From Halorhodospira sp. (GTDB lineage: Bacteria > Pseudomonadota > Gammaproteobacteria > Nitrococcales > Halorhodospiraceae), in assembly GCA_007127935.1 (NCBI GenBank), contig SKYL01000090.1:1-6750 (forward strand): 6,750 nt of DNA, read 5' to 3'. The translations under genes were made by a program, and so were the position numbers. The notes beneath the pieces were generated by a model, which saw nothing but the letters and a program-made list of their open reading frames with translations, was not told where the DNA came from and ran no database searches. This document shows positions 1-6,437 of this stretch, in pieces (position 1 is the first letter of the stretch; every line of letters begins with the position of its first letter).

Positions 1-9
1 GGACGAACG

Positions 10-18
10 AGAGGGTGA
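10..18 (+). promoter_or_regulatory. Ribosome binding site of tsf
   Basis: The purine-rich stretch AGAGGGTGA ends 7 nt before the tsf ATG, a normal Shine-Dalgarno spacing. It supports the ATG at 26 even though the reading frame stays open to the left edge of the window. Nothing else can be said about bases 1-25. In most proteobacteria rpsB lies upstream, but it is not visible here. Confidence 0.7.
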
Positions 19-25
19 CCGAGTT

Positions 26-904
26 ATGTCCGTTTCCGCATCATTGGTAAAGGAGCTTCGAGAGCGCACCGGCTCCGGTATGATGGAGTGCAAAAAGGCG
101 CTGGTGGAGACCGGCGGCGATATCGATGCCGCCGCCGAGATCATGCGCAAGAAGGGCCTCGCCAAGGCCGACAAGAAGGCCGGTCGCGTGGCGGCCGAGG
201 GCCGGATCGCCGCGGCGCGGTCCACCGACGGTCACACCGGTGTCTTGGTGGAGATCAACAGTGAGACCGACTTCGTCGCCAAGGGCGACGACTTCCTGGC
301 CTTCGTCGACGCGGTGGCGCAGCGCGCCCTGGACGATGCGCCGGAGGATCTGCAGGCGCTGATGGCGTGCCAGGTGGGTGGCCGCGACATCGAGACGGCC
401 CGCCAGGAGTTGGTGGCGAAGATCGGTGAGAACGTTCAGGTACGGCGGTTTGTGCGCTTCTCCGACAGCGCCCACACCATCGCCCAGTACCTCCACGGCA
501 CCCGCATCGGCGTGATGGTGGAGTTGGAGGGCGGTGACGAGGCCCTGGGACGGGACGTGGCCATGCACATCGCCGCCTCCTCGCCGATCTGCGTCGGTCC
601 GGAGGACGTCCCCGCCGATCACTTGGCCAAGGAAAAAGAGATCCTCACCGCCCAGGCCGCCGAGAGCGGCAAGCCGCCGGAGATCGTCGCCAAGATGGTG
701 GAGGGCCGACTGAACAAGTATCTCAAAGAGATTACGCTGTTGGGGCAGCCCTTCGTAAAGGACCCCGACCAGTCCGTGGAGCAGTTGCTCAAGGGCGCCG
801 GCGCCCGGGTGGTCCGCTTCGCACGCCTGGAGGTGGGTGAAGGCCAAGAGAAGAAACAGGAGAACTTCGCCAACGAGGTGATGGCGCAGGTCAAGGGCTC
901 CTGA
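26..904 (+). CDS. tsf: Elongation factor Ts (EF-Ts)
   Basis: EF-Ts is the cytoplasmic nucleotide exchange factor that drives GDP off EF-Tu so that EF-Tu can bind GTP and aminoacyl-tRNA again. The protein is 292 aa, close to the 283 aa of E. coli. Its N-terminal UBA-like domain (about residues 4-45) carries the family signature, with LVKELRERTGSGMMECKKAL at residues 7-26. The TDFV motif follows at 81-84. Its Asp82-Phe83 pair corresponds to the E. coli pair that inserts into EF-Tu and disturbs the magnesium site. The rest matches the core dimerisation domains, and the end (NFANEVMAQVKGS) matches the usual EF-Ts C-terminal helix. The ATG at 26 has a good binding site and places the signature at the expected distance from the N-terminus. 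pyrH follows after 15 bp, as is usual. Nothing is broken or missing. Confidence 0.98.
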   Translation: MSVSASLVKELRERTGSGMMECKKALVETGGDIDAAAEIMRKKGLAKADKKAGRVAAEGRIAAARSTDGHTGVLVEINSETDFVAKGDDFLAFVDAVAQRALDDAPEDLQALMACQVGGRDIETARQELVAKIGENVQVRRFVRFSDSAHTIAQYLHGTRIGVMVELEGGDEALGRDVAMHIAASSPICVGPEDVPADHLAKEKEILTAQAAESGKPPEIVAKMVEGRLNKYLKEITLLGQPFVKDPDQSVEQLLKGAGARVVRFARLEVGEGQEKKQENFANEVMAQVKGS

Positions 905-907
905 ACC

Positions 908-912
908 GGGAG
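908..912 (+). promoter_or_regulatory. Ribosome binding site of pyrH
   Basis: GGGAG lies 7 nt before the pyrH ATG, inside the 15-bp gap after tsf. A second GGAG at 915-918 is too close to the start codon to be the main site. The gap has no room for a terminator, so pyrH is presumably cotranscribed with tsf. Confidence 0.6.
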
Positions 913-919
913 ACGGAGC

Positions 920-1666
920 ATGAGTGAGCTGCACTACCGCCGCGTGTTGATCAAACTCAGCGGCGAGGCGTTGCTCGGCGACAGCGCCTACGGCATCAGT
1001 CCGGAGGTGTTGGAGCGGTTGGCGGCGGAGATCGCCGAGATCAGCGCCATGGGAATCGAGACCGCGCTGGTGCTCGGCGGCGGGAATATCTTCCGCGGCG
1101 CCGGCATGGCGGCCAAGGGGATGGACCGGGTCACCGCCGACCACATGGGGATGCTGGCCACGGTGATGAACTCTCTGGCGCTCCAGGACGCCCTGGAGCG
1201 GCGGAACGTCTTCTGCCGCGTGATGTCGGCAATCAAGATCAACGAGGTCTGCGAGGACTACATCCGCCGCCGCGCCGTCCGCCACCTGGAGAAGGGGCGG
1301 GTGGTGATCTTTGCCGGCGGTACCGGTAATCCGTTCTTTACCACCGACTCCGCGGCCAGCCTGCGGGCGGTGGAGATCGGGGCCGATCTCATGTTGAAGG
1401 GCACCAAAGTGGACGGGGTCTATACTGCTGATCCCGTGACCGATCCGGATGCCCGTCGTTATGAACACCTGACCTACGACGACGTGCTGCGGCAACGGCT
1501 CAACGTGATGGACGCCACGGCCATCGTGCTATGCCGTGACCAAGGCATGCGTATCATGGTTTTCGATATCACCGGGCCGGGGGCCATGATCCAGGCGGTG
1601 TGCGGCGAGCCCGTGGGCACCGTGGTGGACAACGGACCGGCGGGGACAGAGGGGGAGCCGTCGTGA
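920..1666 (+). CDS. pyrH: Uridylate kinase (UMP kinase)
   Basis: PyrH phosphorylates UMP to UDP with ATP, the step leading to UTP and CTP. The bacterial enzyme is a hexamer of the amino acid kinase fold, usually activated by GTP and inhibited by UTP. The protein is 248 aa (E. coli 241). KLSGEAL at 12-18 and GGGNIFRG at 53-60 form the nucleotide and phosphate loops. MGMLATVMN follows in the middle, then GTGNPFFTTDSAA at 134-146 for UMP binding, and TKVDGVYTADP in the C-terminal half. The segment before the GTGNPFF motif (DYIRRRAVRHLEKGRVVIF) is of the type common across bacteria rather than the enteric form. About 14 residues after the final GTVV strand form a Gly/Pro/Glu-rich tail that E. coli lacks. 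The stop overlaps the frr start by 4 bp. Identity is certain; the effect of the tail is unknown. Confidence 0.98.
   Translation: MSELHYRRVLIKLSGEALLGDSAYGISPEVLERLAAEIAEISAMGIETALVLGGGNIFRGAGMAAKGMDRVTADHMGMLATVMNSLALQDALERRNVFCRVMSAIKINEVCEDYIRRRAVRHLEKGRVVIFAGGTGNPFFTTDSAASLRAVEIGADLMLKGTKVDGVYTADPVTDPDARRYEHLTYDDVLRQRLNVMDATAIVLCRDQGMRIMVFDITGPGAMIQAVCGEPVGTVVDNGPAGTEGEPS
1651..1657 (+). promoter_or_regulatory. Ribosome binding site of frr, inside pyrH
   Basis: GGGGGAG sits 5 nt before the GTG at 1663. It lies in the last codons of pyrH, encoding part of the Glu-Gly-Glu tail. It fixes the frr start at this GTG, although the frame is open further upstream to an ATG at 1600. Confidence 0.75.
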
Positions 1667-2220
1667 TCGAGGAGATCCGTCAGGACGCCGAACAGCGCAT
1701 GAAGAAGAGCGTGGAGAGCTTCCGCCACGAGTTGAGTCGTCTGCGCACCGGCCGCGCCAATACCGCTCTGGTGGAGCCGATCCACGTGGAGTACTACGGT
1801 AGCAAGGTGCCGCTGCGGCAGGTCGCCAATATCTCGGTGGAGGATGCGCGAACATTGACCGTTACACCGTGGGAGCAGCAGATGGTGCCGGCGATCGAGA
1901 AGGCGATCATGACCTCCGATCTTGGGTTGACGCCGTCGTCAGCCGGCCAAGTGATTCGTATCCCGTTGCCGCAATTGACTGAGGAGCGCCGGCGCGATCT
2001 GGTCCGTGTGGTGAAGCAGGAGGCGGAGCAGGCGCGGGTGGCGATCCGCAACATCCGGCGGGAGGCCAATTCCGACTTCAAGGAGTTGGTCAAGGAGAAG
2101 GAGATCACCGAGGACGATGAGCGCCGGGGCCAGGAGGCGGTTCAGAAGATCACCGACCAGTACGTAGCGGAGATCGACCGGATCCTGGAGGAGAAGGAAC
2201 AGGAGTTAATGGAGGTCTAG
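1663..2220 (+). CDS. frr: Ribosome recycling factor
   Basis: Ribosome recycling factor works with EF-G and GTP to split the post-termination ribosome into subunits. The GTG start at 1663 gives 185 aa, exactly the E. coli length, beginning MIEEIRQDAEQRM where E. coli has MISDIRKDAEVRM. An ATG at 1600 in the same frame would add 21 residues of Arg/Gly-rich sequence with no counterpart in the family; it is pyrH read in another frame, so I reject it. Family features include the RTGRA segment near residue 29, VEYYG near 43, the SDLGL segment near 85, and LTEERRRDLVRVVKQEAEQA over about 106-125. The last long helix ends EEKEQELMEV. The strongly charged three-helix bundle flanking a small beta domain is as expected. 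The start forms a GTGA overlap with the pyrH stop, which suggests coupled translation. Confidence 0.97.
   Translation: MIEEIRQDAEQRMKKSVESFRHELSRLRTGRANTALVEPIHVEYYGSKVPLRQVANISVEDARTLTVTPWEQQMVPAIEKAIMTSDLGLTPSSAGQVIRIPLPQLTEERRRDLVRVVKQEAEQARVAIRNIRREANSDFKELVKEKEITEDDERRGQEAVQKITDQYVAEIDRILEEKEQELMEV
2211..2216 (+). promoter_or_regulatory. Probable distant ribosome binding site of uppS
   Basis: GGAGGT is the best Shine-Dalgarno match in the region, but it lies 17 nt before the uppS ATG, well beyond the usual 5-10 nt. It spans the last codons of frr, just before its stop. The 13 bp between frr and uppS contain no better match. Initiation at uppS may therefore be weak or depend on ribosomes finishing frr. 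Confidence 0.4.
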
Positions 2221-2233
2221 CGGACCGCGCCGT

Positions 2234-3007
2234 ATGGATACCGATCTCTGCGAGCACACGCTGGAGCGCCTCTCCCGTCTGCGTTTGCCGGGCCACTTGG
2301 CGGTCATCATGGATGGAAACGGGCGGTGGGCCGAGCGCGGGGGTCGGCCTCGTCACGCCGGCCATCGTGCCGGGGTTCGTACCGTGCGTATGATCATCGA
2401 GGCGGCTGCCCGGCTGAAGCTCGACGCCCTAACCCTCTTTGCCTTCAGCAGCGAGAACTGGCGCCGGCCCAAGGCCGAGGTGCGGGTGTTGATGGAGTTG
2501 TTCCGTACCACGTTGGACCGGGAGTTGGAGCGACTGCACGAGAATCGGATCAGGCTGCGCGTCATAGGTGACCGGGAGCGGCTGGAAAAGCCGTTGCGCC
2601 GGCGTCTGGACTACGCCGAGACCCTGACCCGGGACAATGAGGGGCTGACGCTGGTGATCGCCACCAGCTACGGCGGACGCTGGGAGTTGGCCCAGGCGGC
2701 GCGGCGGCTGGGAGAGGCCGTGCAGCGGGGGGAGTTGGACCCGTCCACCATCGATGAGACCGTCTTTTCCAGCGCCCTCTCGGCGCCCGATGTGCCGGAG
2801 CCGGATCTCTTCATCCGCACCGGTGGCGAGCGTCGGCTCTCCAACTTTCTGCTCTGGCAGTCGGCCTATACCGAACTCTACTTCACCGAGACCTTGTGGC
2901 CCGATTTCCGGCTGGACGACTTGGCTGCCGCATTGGAGGACTACGCGGGTCGGGAACGCCGTTTCGGGCGCACCGGGGAGCAACTCGGACGGGTCCGGCA
3001 TGCTTAA
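2234..3007 (+). CDS. uppS: Undecaprenyl diphosphate synthase (cis-prenyltransferase)
   Basis: UppS adds eight isopentenyl diphosphate units in cis to farnesyl diphosphate, giving the C55 carrier precursor for peptidoglycan and O-antigen. It is a soluble or membrane-associated homodimer. The protein is 257 aa (E. coli 253). IMDGNGRW at 25-32 holds the catalytic Asp27. SSENW is at 72-76. IRTGGERRLSN at 194-204 supplies Arg195, Arg201 and Ser203, which bind the isopentenyl diphosphate. Glu214, in the TELYF segment, matches the E. coli metal-binding Glu213. ERRFG near the C-terminus is also typical. No other usual start codon lies between the in-frame TAA at 2207-2209 and the ATG at 2234, so that start is the best choice despite a poor binding site. 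The 3' end overlaps cdsA by 8 bp. All expected active-site residues are present. Confidence 0.97.
   Translation: MDTDLCEHTLERLSRLRLPGHLAVIMDGNGRWAERGGRPRHAGHRAGVRTVRMIIEAAARLKLDALTLFAFSSENWRRPKAEVRVLMELFRTTLDRELERLHENRIRLRVIGDRERLEKPLRRRLDYAETLTRDNEGLTLVIATSYGGRWELAQAARRLGEAVQRGELDPSTIDETVFSSALSAPDVPEPDLFIRTGGERRLSNFLLWQSAYTELYFTETLWPDFRLDDLAAALEDYAGRERRFGRTGEQLGRVRHA
2987..2993 (+). promoter_or_regulatory. Possible ribosome binding site of cdsA
   Basis: GGACGGG, within the last codons of uppS, lies 6 nt before the cdsA ATG. It is only a partial Shine-Dalgarno match. The 8-bp overlap of the genes makes coupled initiation likely. Confidence 0.4.
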
Positions 3008-3827
3008 GGCGCGAGTGCTGACGGCGTTGGTCCTGGGGCCGGCGCTGTTGGCCGCGGTCTGGCTCTTGCCCACCGGCCCGGTGGCGGCCATCCTGGGAGT
3101 GATTGCCGCCCTGGCGGCGTGGGAATGGACCCACCTGATGGGGCTGAAGGATACCGGCGGGCGCCTACTCGCCCTGGCCCTCTTTGTGGTGACCCTCGCC
3201 GGTGGGTGGGCGCTCTTGGAGATCGAGAGCGCGGTGCCGGTGGTGCTGGTGGGGGCGGTTGGGTGGTGGGTATTGGCGTCCCTGTGGACGCTGGCCTACG
3301 GTTTCGGCCGGGGGGATGGTCCCCCGCCCCTGGCATTGTCGGCCGCCGTCGGTTGGGTCGTCCTATGGCCGTGCTGGCTGGCCCTGGTCTATCTCCACGG
3401 TCATACCCCGTGGGGGCCATTCTGGCTCACCTTCCTCTTGCTGCTGGTCTGGGCCGCGGATACCGGCGCCTACTTCGCCGGGCGTGCCTACGGACGCCAT
3501 CGCCTGGCTCCCCGGATCAGCCCCGGCAAGACCTGGGAGGGCGTGGCCGGCGGTGCCGTATTGGCGGTGGCGGTGGGCGCCGGCTTGGTGGCGGTTCTTC
3601 AGCCCCACGCCCCACCGTGGCTTTATCTGGTGTTGCTGTTGGTGGCGGTGGTGGTGGTCTCCGTGGTGGGGGATCTCTTTGAGAGCATGTTGAAACGCCG
3701 GGGTGGGTTGAAGGACAGCGGCGGCATCCTCCCCGGCCACGGCGGCATCCTCGACCGGGTGGACAGCCTGACGGCGGCGGCCCCGGTGTTGGCGGCGGGC
3801 TTGGCTTGGTGGCAGTGGGCGCTGTGA
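3000..3827 (+). CDS. cdsA: Phosphatidate cytidylyltransferase (CDP-diacylglycerol synthase)
   Basis: CdsA joins CTP and phosphatidic acid to give CDP-diacylglycerol and diphosphate, feeding all phospholipid synthesis at the inner membrane. The ATG at 3000 gives 275 aa (E. coli 285) and begins with a short positive N-terminus followed at once by a membrane helix. The frame is open further upstream, but that part is uppS read in another frame. About eight hydrophobic segments can be seen, roughly at 7-23, 27-45, 55-74, 78-100, 111-132, 139-160, 182-200 and 205-224. WAADTGAYFAG at 151-161 and ISPGKTWEG at 173-181 are conserved family stretches. The complete CDP-diglyceride synthase signature runs from Ser229 to Asp255, including KRRGGLKDSGG and PGHGGILDRVD. 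The stop overlaps the dxr start by 4 bp. The many Val codons around 3641-3665 belong to the last clear membrane helix. Confidence 0.97.
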   Translation: MLKARVLTALVLGPALLAAVWLLPTGPVAAILGVIAALAAWEWTHLMGLKDTGGRLLALALFVVTLAGGWALLEIESAVPVVLVGAVGWWVLASLWTLAYGFGRGDGPPPLALSAAVGWVVLWPCWLALVYLHGHTPWGPFWLTFLLLLVWAADTGAYFAGRAYGRHRLAPRISPGKTWEGVAGGAVLAVAVGAGLVAVLQPHAPPWLYLVLLLVAVVVVSVVGDLFESMLKRRGGLKDSGGILPGHGGILDRVDSLTAAAPVLAAGLAWWQWAL

Positions 3828-5020
3828 TCGGGGTCGCCGTACTGGGGGTGACCGGGTCCATTGGTCGCAGCACGCTGGATCTGCTGGCGCGCCATCCCGA
3901 ACGGTACCGCCTGGAGACCGCCGCCGCCGGCCGGGACGTCGGCGGCATGCTGGAAGTCTGCCGCCGTTTCCGGCCCCGCCGCGTGGCGCTGGCCGAGCCG
4001 GAGGCCGCCCGGCGGCTGCGCGATGGGCTCGGCGAGGCCGGGCTCCACCGCATCGAAGTACTATCCGGCAGTGAGGGCGTGGTGGACGTGGGCCGGGATG
4101 AGCGCGTGGAGACCGTGGTGGCGGCCATCGTCGGTGCCGCGGGTCTCGCCTCGGCATTGGCGGCGGCGGCCGCCGGCAAGCGCATCCTGTTGGCCAACAA
4201 AGAGGCGCTGGTGGTGGCCGGGGCGCTCTTCACCCGCACCGCCGAGGCCGGGGACGCCCGGATACTGCCGGTGGACAGCGAGCACAATGCGGTCTATCAA
4301 TGCCTTTCCCGCAACGACGAGGACGGCCTGCCGTGGCGGGATACCGCCGATGGGGTGCGGCAGCTGATCCTGACTGCCTCGGGAGGACCGTTCCGCGACC
4401 GTGATCCCGCCTCATTGGCGGCGGTGACCCCGGAGGAGGCGTGTGCCCACCCCAACTGGTCCATGGGGCGGAAGATCTCCGTGGATTCCGCCTCGATGAT
4501 GAACAAGGGCTTGGAGGTGATCGAGGCCCACCACCTGTTCGGGATGGAACCCGAGCGCATTCGTGTGGTCATCCATCGACAGAGCCTGATGCATGCGCTG
4601 GTCTGCTACCGCGACGGATCGATGCTGGCCCACATGGGGGCGCCGGATATGCGGGTGCCGATCGCCCACGCCCTGGGCCATCCCCACCGCATCGATTCGG
4701 GGGTGGATTTGGTCGATCTGGCGGCGGCGGGGCGGCTCGATTTCGAGGCCCCGGACCCGCGCCGGTACCCCTGCCTGGAACTGGCCTACCGGGCGCTGGA
4801 GGCGGGAGGCGGGGCGTGCGCGGTGCTCAACGCCGCCAATGAGGTGGCGGTGGACGCATTCCTGCAAGGGCGCCTGCGGTTCGACCGCATCGCCGCGGTG
4901 GTCGATGGGGCGTTGGAGAAGCTGGCGCCTCCCGCCCCGGAGAGTCTGGAGGCCGCCCTGGAGATCGACGCTGCCGGCCGCTGGGTCGCCGCCGATATTG
5001 TGCAACAGTCCATCTGCTGA
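3824..5020 (+). CDS. dxr: 1-deoxy-D-xylulose 5-phosphate reductoisomerase
   Basis: Dxr (IspC) rearranges and reduces 1-deoxy-D-xylulose 5-phosphate to 2-C-methyl-D-erythritol 4-phosphate with NADPH and a divalent metal. This is the first committed MEP-pathway step and the fosmidomycin target. From the GTG at 3824 the protein is 398 aa, exactly the E. coli length. The GVTGSIG nucleotide loop falls at 8-14, as in E. coli. TTG 3806, GTG 3809 and GTG 3815 would also be in frame but add residues inside cdsA. NKE at 125-127 contacts the cofactor region. Asp151, Ser152 and Glu153 (VDSEHN) and Glu231 form the metal site. Ser186 (SGGPF), His209 (HPNWSMG), Ser222, Asn227 and Lys228 (MMNKGLE) match the substrate-binding residues. 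The C-terminal NAANEVAVDAFL segment is typical. The loop residue Val9, usually Ser, is mildly unusual. The start overlaps the cdsA stop (GTGA), with only a weak binding site before it. Confidence 0.97.
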   Translation: MIGVAVLGVTGSIGRSTLDLLARHPERYRLETAAAGRDVGGMLEVCRRFRPRRVALAEPEAARRLRDGLGEAGLHRIEVLSGSEGVVDVGRDERVETVVAAIVGAAGLASALAAAAAGKRILLANKEALVVAGALFTRTAEAGDARILPVDSEHNAVYQCLSRNDEDGLPWRDTADGVRQLILTASGGPFRDRDPASLAAVTPEEACAHPNWSMGRKISVDSASMMNKGLEVIEAHHLFGMEPERIRVVIHRQSLMHALVCYRDGSMLAHMGAPDMRVPIAHALGHPHRIDSGVDLVDLAAAGRLDFEAPDPRRYPCLELAYRALEAGGGACAVLNAANEVAVDAFLQGRLRFDRIAAVVDGALEKLAPPAPESLEAALEIDAAGRWVAADIVQQSIC

Positions 5021-5029
5021 GCGATTGCC

Positions 5030-6394
5030 ATGACCATTGCCTGGAGTATTGCAGCATTCATCGTGGCCATCGGTATTCTGGTCACGGTGCACGAGGCCGG
5101 GCACTTCCTGGTGGCGCGGTGGTGCGGCGTGCGCGTACTGCGCTTCTCGGTGGGCTTTGGTACGCCGTTGCTGCGTTGGCACGGCCGGGCACCGGACCGC
5201 ACCGAGTACGTGGTGGCGGCGATTCCGTTGGGTGGCTACGTCCGCATGCTGGACGGCCGCGAGGACGACGTGGCGCCGGAGGAACAGCACCGGGCCTTCA
5301 ATCAACGCCCGCTGGGTCAGCGGGCGGCCATCGTTGCTGCGGGGCCGGCGGCCAACTTCCTCTTCGCCGTAGTGGCCTACTGGGCGGTGGCGGTCATCGG
5401 CACGGTGGAACTGCGGCCGATCATCGGTGAACCGCCGGAACAGACCCCGGCCGCCGCGGCGGGTCTGCAGGCGGGCGACGAGATCCTTGCCGTGGATGGC
5501 CGGGAGACCCTAACGTGGCAGCGGCTGGCCATGACACTGCTCGATGTCGGCTTCACCCGTGACGATGTGCCGGTGGCGGTTGAAGGGGAAGACGGCGCAC
5601 GGCGGGACCACGTGCTGGACTTGGCCGCCGAACCGGCGCTGCGGGAGACCACCGATATCTTGGGGACGGTTGGGCTGCGGCCTTACGCCCCCCGGATACT
5701 CTCCACCCTCGGTGACGTGGTGGACGGCGGGCCGGCGGACCGGGCCGGTCTGCGGGCCGGCGATCAGGTGGTGGCGGTGGACGGCGAGCCGGTGGAAGAG
5801 TGGCCCCAGTTGGTGGAGCGGATCGAGCCGCGCCCCGGTGAAGAGGTGACCATCACCTACCGTCGCGGGGCGCGGACCTATGAGACCGTGGTGGTGTTGG
5901 AGCGCCACCAACGCGGTGATCGTGAGGTCGGCCTGCTGGGGGTCCGCCCGCACATCCCGGAGGAGCTACGGGAGCGAATGCGCCGGGAGGTCCGCCACGG
6001 CCCGGTGGAAGGCCTATGGCAGGGGGTGTCGCGCACCTGGGATACCACCGCACTGACGGTGAAGGTGCTCTATCGGATGGTGCGTGGGGAGGCCACGCTC
6101 CAGAACATCGGGGGGCCGGTCACCATCGGTCAGTTCGCCGGGGACACCGCCGCCCTCGGGGTGGTACCCTTCCTCGCGTTCTTGGGCATCATCAGTATCA
6201 GTCTCGGCATCGTGAACCTGATACCGGTGCCCATGCTGGACGGCGGGCACCTCCTCTACTTCCTCTACGAGGCGATCACCGGGCGCCCGCCCTCGGAGAG
6301 GGCCCAGGCCATCGGTCAGCGGATCGGTATCCTTGCCTTGATCGGGTTGATGTCCCTGGCCCTCTACAACGATTTTCACCGGCTGTTCGGTTGA
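5030..6394 (+). CDS. rseP: RseP-type site-2 intramembrane zinc metalloprotease
   Basis: RseP (YaeL; MucP in Pseudomonas) cuts the anti-sigma factor RseA/MucA inside the inner membrane after the DegS/AlgW cut, which leads to release of the sigma-E type factor. It also clears leftover signal peptides. The protein is 454 aa (E. coli 450). The first membrane helix (about 4-24) contains HEAGH at 21-25, giving His21, Glu22 and His25 of the zinc site. FSVGFG and GGYVRMLDG follow. A second helix spans about 98-125. Two PDZ domains lie at about 126-200 and 222-292, each with a GLxAGDxxxxVDG-type loop. The third helix ends in NLIPVPMLDGG with Asn396 and the third zinc ligand Asp404. A fourth helix spans about 432-446. 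The ATG at 5030 is the only usual start after the in-frame dxr stop 9 bp upstream, but its binding site is weak. The 36-bp link to bamA fits a role in outer-membrane stress. Confidence 0.97.
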   Translation: MTIAWSIAAFIVAIGILVTVHEAGHFLVARWCGVRVLRFSVGFGTPLLRWHGRAPDRTEYVVAAIPLGGYVRMLDGREDDVAPEEQHRAFNQRPLGQRAAIVAAGPAANFLFAVVAYWAVAVIGTVELRPIIGEPPEQTPAAAAGLQAGDEILAVDGRETLTWQRLAMTLLDVGFTRDDVPVAVEGEDGARRDHVLDLAAEPALRETTDILGTVGLRPYAPRILSTLGDVVDGGPADRAGLRAGDQVVAVDGEPVEEWPQLVERIEPRPGEEVTITYRRGARTYETVVVLERHQRGDREVGLLGVRPHIPEELRERMRREVRHGPVEGLWQGVSRTWDTTALTVKVLYRMVRGEATLQNIGGPVTIGQFAGDTAALGVVPFLAFLGIISISLGIVNLIPVPMLDGGHLLYFLYEAITGRPPSERAQAIGQRIGILALIGLMSLALYNDFHRLFG

Positions 6395-6430
6395 CGGGGG
6401 GCGCGTGCGAGGGATGAGGGGCCGCGAGGC
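6395..6430 (+). promoter_or_regulatory. rseP-bamA gap with bamA ribosome binding site
   Basis: This 36-bp G-rich gap is the longest in the window. GAGGGG at 6416-6421 lies 9 nt before the GTG at 6431 and is the likely Shine-Dalgarno site. I see no hairpin followed by a T run, so no terminator, and no sequence resembling a sigma-E promoter (GGAACTT with a suitable -10). A promoter further upstream inside rseP is possible, as is known for E. coli bamA, but I cannot point to one. Confidence 0.45.
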
Positions 6431-6437
6431 GTGTTGA
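6414..6437 (+). other. Seven-codon open frame overlapping the bamA start
   Basis: An ATG at 6414 opens a frame of seven codons (MRGREAC) that ends with TGA at 6435-6437, overlapping both candidate bamA starts (GTG 6431 and TTG 6434). It is the only ATG in the gap and is out of frame with bamA. GAGGG directly abuts the ATG, so there is no well-spaced binding site. It may be chance in a short G-rich stretch, or a tiny leader whose translation affects bamA. Nothing in the peptide suggests a function. Confidence 0.15.

Noticed and set aside
41..1495. A 484-codon open frame on the minus strand opposite tsf and pyrH
   Set aside because: It spans two well-identified genes, has a His/Gly/Leu/Ala-rich composition without recognisable domains, and is what GC-rich third positions produce on the opposite strand.
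1600..1662. Upstream ATG that would lengthen frr by 21 residues
   Set aside because: The extra residues are pyrH sequence in another frame and have no match in the family; GTG 1663 gives the exact family length and has a good binding site.
2754..2999. Upstream extension of the cdsA frame
   Set aside because: It is uppS read in another frame; the ATG at 3000 leads straight into the first membrane helix, as expected for CdsA.
3641..3670. GGTGG-rich run that could be read as a repeat or G-quadruplex motif
   Set aside because: It consists of Val, Ala and Gly codons of a CdsA membrane helix; codon choice explains it and there is no other sign of function.
3806..3823. Upstream TTG/GTG starts for dxr
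   Set aside because: They lie inside cdsA and would shift the nucleotide loop from its usual place; GTG 3824 gives the exact E. coli length and loop position.
4412..5305. A 297-codon minus-strand open frame across the dxr-rseP junction
   Set aside because: No recognisable motif, composition typical of an antisense shadow, and both genes on the + strand are certain.
5407..5412. GGAACT inside rseP as a possible sigma-E -35 element for bamA
   Set aside because: No matching -10 element at the right distance, and it lies about 1 kb before bamA within coding sequence.
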